Of a stretch of 64,000 bases of DNA, positions 46,497-54,274 are shown in pieces (position 1 is the stretch's first letter; the number at the start of each line of letters is the position of its first letter). Made by a program: the position numbers and the translations under genes. The stretch comes from CBDBJK01 sp965206395 (GTDB lineage: Bacteria > Chloroflexota > Dehalococcoidia > Lucifugimonadales > CATOSD01): NCBI GenBank assembly GCA_965206395.1, contig CBDBJK010000030.1, positions 124,001 to 188,000 on the forward strand. Direction: 5' to 3'. A model generated the notes under the pieces. It was given only the letters and a program-made list of their open reading frames with translations, did no database searches and had not been told where the DNA came from.

Positions 46497-48478
46497 CTAA
46501 TTATTAGATAGCGCCCCGACAGGCTTCGGCAATAATCGCCGCAGTTCGTCTGCCGATGGCGTTGCCGAAGATGAAGGCGTACCAGTATTGACCACCTCAA
46601 AGTCGTAACATATTATCCTCTTTTCGGGCGTGGTAAGAGTGGTCAAGAATCCGACATCTTCCATGTTAGGGAATGGGAATGAAAGTGGCGCTGTTATGTT
46701 CGGGTCAATGGCCGGAAGTAGGATCGACCAGACAGGAATGACGCCTACACCTGGAATTACCAACCACAAATCCCAGTTTGCTGGCTGCGACGTGCCGATC
46801 TCGAAGTCCATGCTGAGCGTGCCCTCTGCATAGCTGAGGTCAATATCTAGGGTGCAGAACGTAAGAGAGGGGTCCAGCCAGGTGAGAACGCGTTTCATGG
46901 TCTGGGCGCGGTTAGCCAGCGAGTTGATGCCCTCGAATCCGAAGGAGAAGAAGACGACCTTGTAAGTGCCCGTGTCCGCACGCAATCCGCCGATGCCGCT
47001 GGAGATTACCCCTGTAGGGCTTTGATCTAGCTCTGAGGCCAAGCCATCATTGCTCGATGGACCTTGGGGCCGTGATGAGGCCCTCTCTAGACGCTGAGGC
47101 TGTGCCAATGGGACCGTAGCGGACTCATCGTAATACAGGACAGGAACGCCAGGGAAGAAAACATTGATTTCGTCAGTGGAAAACTGGTTTCTGGCCCCAT
47201 CGACACCTGAAATCTCCAAGTGTAGTCCATTGCTAATGGGATCGCCTTCCACGCCATCAAGAGCGTAAAGCTCTGTGTCATTCTGCACAAAGCTAGTGTG
47301 CAGATAATCTGTCAAGAAGTCAGTCCCATCTATTCGCTCTGCGACATCCTGACCAGTGACAAAGAGCTTACCTCCAGCATCCAGGTAGCCCCCTAGATTT
47401 TGCTGCGCCTCGGAATCATTTAGGACCCCACTCCAGTATGGCTTGCTCCAGATTACGACGCCTCCAAGATAGGAGTTCAGAATATCCAAATCCACCGCGC
47501 CTCTTTCGGACGTGTCCCAGAAGTCAAAGGCGACTCCTAGTTCATTCAGCACCTCTTTGTAGAACGGAGCAATGAAATTCACATCACCTGAATAGGTCGA
47601 GTCCACCACCAGCAGGGTGTCACTCTTGACAGGGAATAGTTCCAACACCCTGAAGGAGAATGGAATAGACCGCCACAACACGTCATTGCCATCTAGGTCT
47701 GTAGCCAGTATCTGGTACTCGACCACGGTTCCAACGACGGCAAACGGGCCAACCTGCGCCGTGTAGACGCTATCTCCATGTGTTTCATCCCCATGTGTGC
47801 CATCGTCGAACATCACAATATTGGTTTGCGGTATGCTATCTATCGACCACACCAATTCCACGCTGTCAACCCCTGCCTCAGCTACTATCTGTGCGGCGAC
47901 GGTAACAACCTCACCCTCTTCGGGGTTGGCCCCAGGTTCTTGTATAACGGACTGGACTATGGGAGGAGGAGCTACATCCTCCAGCGCGCCCACGATGCCG
48001 AACCAGATATCATCGTTCCCTGCCCTATCAGATTGCCAGACCAAACCAAGAGATTCGTCCGAGTCTACGGTTGCTATATCAGGGTAATAATCATAGCCCA
48101 GGTACCGAGTAAACTGCGTCTCTTCAGACCAGGTGGCTCCGCCATCATCGCTGGTGATGTACCAGATGTCGTAGTTCCAAACGTCTGGCAGGGTGGTGTT
48201 ACGCCATGAGTACCATGCCACCCAGACGCGACCGTCAGAGGTCTGGGCTATGGAGGTCCAGGAGTTGCTAAAGTTGTTGGAGGTCAACTGTTGCTCCGGT
48301 GACCAGGTAGTGCCTCCATCTGTAGTGGATACGAAATGCGGAACACAGCCATTACGACAGGCAATCCATACAACCCATACTCTGCCATCGTCTAGTTGGG
48401 TGACATCGGGATCGTAGTCGCCATTTGGGTGATCGGTGAGTCGAACGTCAGGAGACCAGGTGACCCCATTGTCGTCAC
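46497..48478 (-). pseudogene. BNR-repeat secreted protein, N-terminus lost at IS
   Basis: About 660 residues. The N-terminal part has BNR/sialidase-type repeats with Asp boxes (SDDNGVTWSPDVRLTDH, STTDGGTTWSPEQQLT, TSDDGGATWSEETQF). Then come a beta-sandwich segment, an Ig-like part and a C-terminal domain with Cys pairs. No signal peptide is present, because insertion element B lies directly upstream (48481-49307). Beyond the IS, in the frame that would continue, a TGA appears within a few codons and no coding sequence follows. The missing 5' part was therefore deleted or moved. Confidence 0.75.
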
Positions 48479-48480
48479 TA

Positions 48481-49307
48481 GGTTGTGTTGACATTTGGTG
48501 TATAATGGATACATGTCAACGACTGAATTACGCAATGAACAATGGTCGAAAATCCTTGAATTTCTGCGCTCATGCCCAGACCTCTACGTTGGAGAGGAGG
48601 ACGATTGCAGGCGCTACGTCGAGGCCATCCTGTGGATGGCACGAAGTGGTGCTCCTTGGAGACTGCTGCCTGAGCACTACGGTCACTGGAACAGCGTATA
48701 TAAGCGCTTCGCACGCTGGTGTGAAAAGGGTGTATGGGAACGAATGCATCAGCATTTTGTGCAAGACCCCGATATGGAGCATGTCATCATTGATAGCACT
48801 GTGATAGCACTGTGGTTCGCGCTCATCCCTGTGCTGCTGGAGCCTCCAAAAAAACGGTGGCCAATCGGCCCAAGCTCTTGGCCGGAGCCGAGGCGGGTTC
48901 AGTACCAAGATCCACGTGAGCGTGGATGGATTGGGCAACCCGTTGCGCTTTGAGCTCACAGCAGGTCAACGTCACGACATCACCCAGGCACAGGCATTGA
49001 TAGCTGATTTCGAAACCGAGCATGTGATTGCTGATAAGGGATACGATTCGATGGATTTTCTCCAATGCATCCTGGGCAGGGGCGCGTTACCTGTGATTCC
49101 ACCTCGGTCAAATCGAAAGACGCCACGAGAGTATGATGAGTACCTTTACCGAGAGCGCCACCTTGTGGAGTGTTTCATCAACAAGATCAAGCACTACCGG
49201 CATATCTTCTCTCGCTTTGACAAGCTGTCATCGCGTTTCCTGGGATTCTGGGATTCTTGAACTTCGTCGGTGCTCTCATATGGCTCAGATGAAATGTCAA
49301 CACAACC
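48481..49307 (+). mobile_element. IS5-family element B, copy 3 (827 bp)
   Basis: Same ends as the other copies, flanked by TA (48479-48480, 49308-49309). It is 8 bp longer because GGGATTCT is duplicated near 49243-49258. Confidence 0.95.
48513..49260 (+). pseudogene. IS5-family transposase (element B), doubly damaged
   Basis: Carries the same 11-bp duplication at the first catalytic Asp as copies 1 and 2. It also has an 8-bp duplication that ends the second frame early (FLGFWDS in place of FLGFLNFVGALIWLR). Confidence 0.82.
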
Positions 49308-49656
49308 TAGTACATATTCAGTATATTATCGCAAGTTCTGGCGTGGGTTAGCTTTCTGTTTTGGGATCGTTTGGTTTCGGTTCGTGAGGCTGTCTCCAAT
49401 GCGGAATACTGTGAAGTGATGCTCATCTCGCTGGCGCAAACTCGCAGATGCTTAGACAAATAAAAGAGCCTCCACGGGAGTGCGAAACGTGGAGGCTCAA
49501 GGGGGAGTGGAACTTGGGATATATGGATTACTTATAAGTTAGCATGTTAGGGCGCGCCTTCGGTGTGGACGCGGTTGGCAAAACGTGCGCGCAAGGTGTG
49601 CAATCCATTCACAATACCTTTTGACAGCTAGCTCTCACGCCACTATCATTGTGCCC
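49308..49656. other. intergenic region with strong hairpin
   Basis: No gene seen. It contains a perfect 11-bp hairpin GAGCCTCCACG / CGTGGAGGCTC (49466-49498), terminator-like but without a long T run. It may be left over from a unit disrupted by the IS at 49307. Confidence 0.55.
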
Positions 49657-50472
49657 ATGAGAAAGGCGAAGAAAATCGGGATAGTCGGGTGCGGGACTAT
49701 CGGGCGCAAGATGGCCGTCGAGCTTGATCAGGGTTCGATTTCGGGAGCCTGCCTTGTCGCCCTCAACAGTCGTGACATAACGAAGGCGGCAGAGTTCGCA
49801 AACTCGCTTGGTAACCCCCCACAAATGCTGTCTCTGCATGACCTCGTGACGATTTCTGACCTGGTGGTTGAGGCCGCCACAGGCGAAGCGCTGGACGAAA
49901 TCGCCAGAGTGACACTGAGCGCGGGCAAAGACTTGATGGCCCTCAGTTGTGGCGCGCTGCTGGATAGGGACGACCTTTTCGACCTTGCCTGGAAGAACGA
50001 CGCCACGATATACGTGCCGTCGGGCGCGATTATCGGGCTGGACGGCGTAATATCCGCGACGGCAGGCCGCATCGACTCCATCACGATGGTGACTCGCAAG
50101 CCTCCAGAGGGTCTGCGCGGCACGCTTGGCGTGGAGCAGGCTGGCGTTGACATCGATTCGATTACAAAACCTGCGGTCGTGTACGAGGGGCCTGTCAAAG
50201 AGGCGTGCCGACTGTTTCCGGCCAACTTGAACGTATCGGCGGCCCTGAGCCTTGCCGGAATCGGCCCTCATAAGACCACTATCCGCATATACGCCGACCC
50301 AACTGTGACGCGCAACACGCACGAGATAATAGTCGCGGGTGAATTCGGCAGATTCTGGATAAAGATCGAGAATGTGCCTTCTCCTACCAACCCGAAGACC
50401 GGCATTCTTCCCGCGCTTTCCGCTCTTGCTACCTTGAAGAAGATAACATCTCACGTTCAAATCGGCACCTGA
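49657..50472 (+). CDS. nadX: aspartate dehydrogenase (NadX-like)
   Basis: 271 residues from ATG 49657. Rossmann motif IGIVGCGTIGRKMA, DLVVEAATGEALDE, LSCGALLDRDDLF, YVPSGAIIGLDGV and the C-terminal NPKTGILPALSALATLK. It oxidises L-aspartate to iminoaspartate with NAD(P)+, feeding quinolinate and NAD synthesis as an alternative to NadB. nadA and nadC are not in the window; the next gene is a PncC homologue, also linked to NAD recycling. Confidence 0.9.
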   Translation: MRKAKKIGIVGCGTIGRKMAVELDQGSISGACLVALNSRDITKAAEFANSLGNPPQMLSLHDLVTISDLVVEAATGEALDEIARVTLSAGKDLMALSCGALLDRDDLFDLAWKNDATIYVPSGAIIGLDGVISATAGRIDSITMVTRKPPEGLRGTLGVEQAGVDIDSITKPAVVYEGPVKEACRLFPANLNVSAALSLAGIGPHKTTIRIYADPTVTRNTHEIIVAGEFGRFWIKIENVPSPTNPKTGILPALSALATLKKITSHVQIGT

Positions 50473-50512
50473 TGCCGGCATAATCGCACGATAGTCTAAA
50501 ATGGAGGACATC

Positions 50513-50992
50513 ATGAAGGTCGAAGAGATAGCGGAACTGCTCGTTTCCAACCAGAAGACGGTTTCGGTGGCTGAGGCCTGCACCTGCGGGCTGGTCGGGT
50601 ATATGCTCAGCACTGTGGCCGGAAGCTCCAGGTACTTCCCAGGCGGCGTCATCGCCTACACCGGTGGACTCAAGCAAAAGGTTCTGGGTGTTCCAGACGA
50701 GCTTTACAGCACGAAGGGCAGCGTCAGCCCTGAGATGGCGATTGCGATGGCGAAGGGCGCGCGCGACCTGACTGGCACGGACTATGCCATCTCGACGACT
50801 GGCGTAACCGGCCCGACCGGGGGAAGCTCTGGAAATCCCATCGGCACGTTTTACATAGGGCTTGTCGGCCCCGACGAGCTTGAGGTAGCGGAGCGCATTC
50901 ACACCGACGCGGACGAACGCGACGGCAACAAACGACAAGCGGCCCAGGCAGTTCTTGATCTGCTGGGCCGACATATTAGCGGGAGTGGGTAA
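50513..50992 (+). CDS. CinA/PncC-domain protein with altered active site
   Basis: 159 residues from ATG 50513 (GGAGG upstream). It has the CinA C-terminal fold: SVAEACTCGLVGYMLSTVAGSSRYFPGGVIAYTGGLK (split), ALHGAVS-like STKGSVSPEMAIAMA, TTGVTGPTGG and PIGTFYIG. PncC deamidates NMN with a Ser nucleophile in AESCTGG; here that Ser is Ala and the first Gly is Cys (AEACTCG), while the Tyr and Lys in AYTGGLKQK are kept. Activity is doubtful, or the Cys takes part in a different chemistry. It is 40 bp downstream of the aspartate dehydrogenase gene, probably co-transcribed. Confidence 0.85.
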   Translation: MKVEEIAELLVSNQKTVSVAEACTCGLVGYMLSTVAGSSRYFPGGVIAYTGGLKQKVLGVPDELYSTKGSVSPEMAIAMAKGARDLTGTDYAISTTGVTGPTGGSSGNPIGTFYIGLVGPDELEVAERIHTDADERDGNKRQAAQAVLDLLGRHISGSG

Positions 50993-51050
50993 GTGTTCTA
51001 ACTGGTTGGCGTATGGATTCTTGCTGGCAAGGCTTTGACCTCACCTCCGT

Positions 51051-51074
51051 CCCCTCTCCGTTCACGGAGAGGGG
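51051..51074. repeat. perfect 10-bp hairpin
   Basis: CCCCTCTCCG / CGGAGAGGGG with a TTCA loop, 58 bp after the pncC-like gene. Possible terminator or repetitive palindrome; no T run. Confidence 0.55.
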
Positions 51075-51253
51075 TGCCCAAAAACCAGGTCTGTTCATAG
51101 ATTTCGTGGGGTGAGGTCTGGCGTACCTCTGCAAACATCGCTGCATATTGAGAACATACCTATCCTAGCCAGCCTTTGCGACAGAGGGGAGAACAACTTT
51201 ATCCCTTCCCATGCCGTCCTTCCGCGGAAGGAGAGGAGAGTTAGAGAGGGGCG

Positions 51254-51559
51254 TCATGTAGCTATGACGAGGCCGTTGGACATCTCGAGTTGCGCCATCA
51301 AGCTACGCATGAACAGAAACTTCTTCGAGTCCAGGTGAATGCCTCGGATGTGCGGCGAAAGCGATCGTGACACAAGCAGTTCCACGCCATCTTCCCTGAC
51401 GATATGGTAGTTGCTGGTGTTCCGATTGCCAATGTAGGTATCGACCGATACCTCGGTAAACCGCGAGGATCAAGTCGATACGCAGATAAGGTCTATGGCA
51501 GCTCGGCCACCCTTGCTTCGAATGTGGTCTAAAGCCTTTTCGCTGAAAGAAACATCCAC
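51254..51559 (-). CDS. candidate selenoprotein, HesB/CC-Se-motif-like, UGA = Sec30
   Basis: 101 residues if in-frame TGA 51470-51472 is Sec30. The start GTG 51559 follows a perfect GGAGGTGAT. N-terminal VSFSEKALDHIRSKGGRAAIDLICVST, then U-SSRFTEV, then DTYIGNRNTSNYHIVREDGVELLVSRSL and HLDSKKFLFMRSLMA. The order (short helix with KGG, hydrophobic strand, Cys/Sec site, DG-V-x-LLVS strands) resembles HesB-like and CC/Se-motif (seleno)proteins. GGTATC / GATACC with loop GGTC lies 18-33 nt after UGA, a good bacterial SECIS position. Cys26 lies four residues before Sec. Function of the family is unknown; iron-sulfur or metal binding is possible. The family call is tentative. Confidence 0.68.
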
Positions 51560-51680
51560 TTCATCACCTCCGTGTCACCCGCTCATAATACCACAGGTCG
51601 CCTGATGATACACGCCACCTTAAAAGTAAGACGCACCTGCCGCGAAACAGGTGCATCTGGATTGCCTTCGATTGCCGAAT

Positions 51681-52142
51681 CTACCCTCGTTCTAACCTTT
51701 CTATAACTAGCTCGATTTTCTCAAGTGCCATCCCCGACTGGTCAGAATCGAAATCAGGCACGTACCACTTGCAAGGCCATCCTTCGTAGAAGTTGTAGCG
51801 GGCAACCACGGTTGATCCATCTTGATCGAGTATGATTATCGAACCAGACCTTCGGTCTATCAGGCCGTCCTCGATGTTCTTTCGCCATTGCTAGAGGTCA
51901 TCTGTCGCAGTGTAACCACGCTCCAGAACGATCCTGTCGCCTGAATCCAATCCTGAGATTGACTTGAATGAGATTGACTTGAATCCGCCAATGATAGTCT
52001 TATCGTCCGCTGTGATGCCCGAGACTTCCAGCAAGACCCGGAAGCCCTTTTCTTCAGCAACAGGCCCGCCTGCAAATGCGGCTGACATCGACGCAAATGC
52101 CATAACTGTTACTGCCGCGATAGCTACTACTAATTTTTTCAT
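51681..52142 (-). pseudogene. secreted phage T4 gp19-like (tail tube) protein with amber codon
   Basis: The frame opens at ATG 52142 with a clear signal peptide (MKKLVVAIAAVTVMAFASMS, cleavage after AFA) and continues FRVLLEVSG, SGLDSGDRIVLERGYTATDDL to TAG 51891-51893. After the TAG it goes on in the same frame to 51681: QWRKNIEDGLIDRR, SIIILDQDGSTVVARYNFYEGWPCKWYVPD, ALEKIELVIERLERG. These halves match the gp19 / tail-tube family (LKRG...W...DG...RR..I.LLD..G....R..F..AWP.K). Amber codon 84 is a nonsense mutation or an error. A 15-bp in-frame duplication gives FKSISFKSIS. No other phage gene is near, and a signal peptide is unusual for this family. Confidence 0.78.
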
Positions 52143-52380
52143 GTCCTCACTCCTGATGTATTTCTTAGCACCAGGATATGCGGAATGAGGTCAGAAAGCC
52201 TGACCGGAACATTTCAGGAAGCTGACAGAATGCTGACAATCGTGTCGGATGCGCCTTCTACGCAGAAGGCGCAGATGCTGGCTGTCGACTTCCTAATTGG
52301 CCTGATAGTGTATAATATGCGCACGTATTGCACCGATTTAGCGCTAATTAAACACCAAGGGGCATGAAGGTAGAATCAAG

Positions 52381-52596
52381 ATGACGACAGAAGCTAAGAA
52401 GTATCGCGTTAACGTCAATTTCGCTGAAAGCACGTATCGTATCTTAGAGGAATTAGCAAGAAAACAGGGCAAAACAAAAGGAGATATTCTTCGAGACGCT
52501 ATCGCGCTTGCCAATCACATTCAGGACGCAAGAGATGATGGCGGCCACATTTTAATTGAACGCCATGGGCGCACCAGTGAGTTAATTCTGTTTTAA
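52381..52596 (+). CDS. ribbon-helix-helix (CopG-like) DNA-binding protein
   Basis: 71 residues. The N-terminal RHH unit (YRVNVNFAESTYRILEELARKQGKTKGDILRDAIALAN, strand-helix-helix) is followed by a short tail (GGHILIERHGRTSELILF). It is followed at 6 bp by a small membrane protein, forming a two-gene unit. Such RHH proteins can be transcription factors or antitoxins; the neighbour is not a recognised toxin. Confidence 0.82.
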   Translation: MTTEAKKYRVNVNFAESTYRILEELARKQGKTKGDILRDAIALANHIQDARDDGGHILIERHGRTSELILF

Positions 52597-52602
52597 TACT
52601 GG

Positions 52603-52926
52603 ATGACGATGGATAATCCACAAGAAGAGGAATCTACTACAACCTCTAACCTTGGCGCGACCACCGTAGAAGCAGTTGATGTTGGTGAGTCTCAGCCTCT
52701 CCGAGAGGTACAACGACGAAGGGAGTTCGCTCGCTTTTGGATTGCCCTGATTCTTTTAATTGTCTTCTCAGCCACAGTCATCTGGGTGCTGTTCGCAGCC
52801 TTCTGGGGCAATGACACTGCCTGGAAAAACACTAAAGATGCCCTCCAAATTCTCCTGCCTGTTGAAGCCTCTCTATTAGGTTCTGCAATAAGCTTTTACT
52901 TCGCGACAAGAGGAGAGGATCGTTGA
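52603..52926 (+). CDS. small two-helix membrane protein
   Basis: 107 residues (ATG 52603 or 52609). An acidic Thr-rich N-terminal 40 residues is followed by two predicted membrane helices (FWIALILLIVFSATVIWVLFAAFW split; ILLPVEASLLGSAISFYFA) and a short charged end. Family unknown. It is co-transcribed with the RHH protein. Confidence 0.7.
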   Translation: MTMDNPQEEESTTTSNLGATTVEAVDVGESQPLREVQRRREFARFWIALILLIVFSATVIWVLFAAFWGNDTAWKNTKDALQILLPVEASLLGSAISFYFATRGEDR

Positions 52927-52971
52927 AAGGGGTTGTTGAATAACCCTCATCCCTTCTCCACTAAAGCCTTA

Positions 52972-54175
52972 GGGATACTCTGAACAAGTCTGGGCATAGT
53001 AGCATAGAGAATAGCACTGTGTTCGGGGAGATAATTGATGGACCAGCCAACATTTGCGGACTTGGAATACGAGAGCAAGAAGCGCAAGACCCGCCGGGAG
53101 ATATTCCTGGAGCGCATGGATGCTCTGATCCCGTGGGAACAGATGGAAGAGCGCATCCGTCCGTTCTATCCCAAGGCGGGCCGAGGCCGTCGACCATATG
53201 AGTTGTCGGCGATGGTGCGGATACACTGCGTGCAGTTGTTCTACAACTTGAGCGATCCTGGTATGGAGGACATGCTCTACGAGGTCGAGTCGGTGAGACG
53301 GTTCGTAGGGTTGAAGCTGTCGGGCCCGCTGCCGGACGAGACGACGATTCTGAACTTCCGCCATCTGCTGGAAGAGCATGAGTTGGGGCAGAGTCTGTTC
53401 GAGGAGATAAACCGTCATCTGGAGTCCCAGGGACTGCGGCTTCGGGAGGGGACGATCGTGGACGCGAGCATCATAGAGGCGCCGTCATCGACGAAGAATC
53501 GTGCGGGTGAGCGAGACCCTGAGATGCACCAGACGAAGAAGGGGAACGAGTGGCGCTTCGGGATGAAAGTACACGTAGGCGCTGACGCTGAGACGGGAGT
53601 GGTACACAGCATGACTACGACGCCAGCTAACGTGCATGATGTGACAGAAGCGCACCGATTGCTGCACGGTGGAGAGAAACGAGTGTGGGGGGATGCGGGG
53701 TATCAGGGAGTGGACAAGCGGTTGGAGAATCGAGAGTTGGATGTGGAGTGGCGAGTGGCGATGAGGCCCGGCCGGCGACGGCACCTGGAGCCTGGCAGCC
53801 ACGAGGCGTTGGCGGAGAAGCGCAAAGCGTCGGTCAGAGCGAAAGTGGAGCATCCGTTCCTGTACGTGAAGCGGCGCTTTGGCTACGCCAAGGTGCGCTA
53901 CCGAGGGTTGGCTAAGAACGCGCAACGGCTGGCATTGCTACTGGGGCTGGCCAACTTGATGACGGCAGAGCGCCGTCTGGCGGCATGAGAGGGGCGCAGT
54001 GAGCAAATCACGGCCGGGGAGCCGCGATGGCTCCGAAAAGCCGCTTCGAGGCCACAACAGACACGGTCTGAACGCCTCAACCACGACCTGGAACGTCACA
54101 AAGATGCCTGAACATCTCCAAAGAACGGAACCACTCTGCCCATCCACGCTTGCGCCGAGTTGTTCAGAGGTTCCC
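52972..54175 (+). mobile_element. IS5-family element A, full copy 3
   Basis: 1204 bp, ends GGGATACTCTGAACAA and TTGTTCAGAGGTTCCC, flanked by TTA on both sides. Opposite in orientation to the copy at 12495-13698, so recombination between them could invert the 39 kb between. Confidence 0.95.
53035..53988 (+). CDS. IS5-family transposase (317 aa)
   Basis: Intact DDE transposase like the one at 12682-13635: VDASIIEAP, WGDAGYQG, KVEHPFLYVKRRFG. Probably active. Confidence 0.95.
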   Translation: MMDQPTFADLEYESKKRKTRREIFLERMDALIPWEQMEERIRPFYPKAGRGRRPYELSAMVRIHCVQLFYNLSDPGMEDMLYEVESVRRFVGLKLSGPLPDETTILNFRHLLEEHELGQSLFEEINRHLESQGLRLREGTIVDASIIEAPSSTKNRAGERDPEMHQTKKGNEWRFGMKVHVGADAETGVVHSMTTTPANVHDVTEAHRLLHGGEKRVWGDAGYQGVDKRLENRELDVEWRVAMRPGRRRHLEPGSHEALAEKRKASVRAKVEHPFLYVKRRFGYAKVRYRGLAKNAQRLALLLGLANLMTAERRLAA

Positions 54176-54274
54176 TTAGTGTCTTTGTCTCTGCTCAACT
54201 CCCCGCAAGACCGCATCGACTCCGAGATGGTATAATTTGGCATACGTCCCAATCCGCACGCTATCGGAGATGCA

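Noticed and set aside
51891..51893. Amber codon as pyrrolysine in the gp19-like gene
   Set aside because: No sign of pyl genes, methylamine metabolism or a family with Pyl at this place; nonsense mutation or error is simpler.
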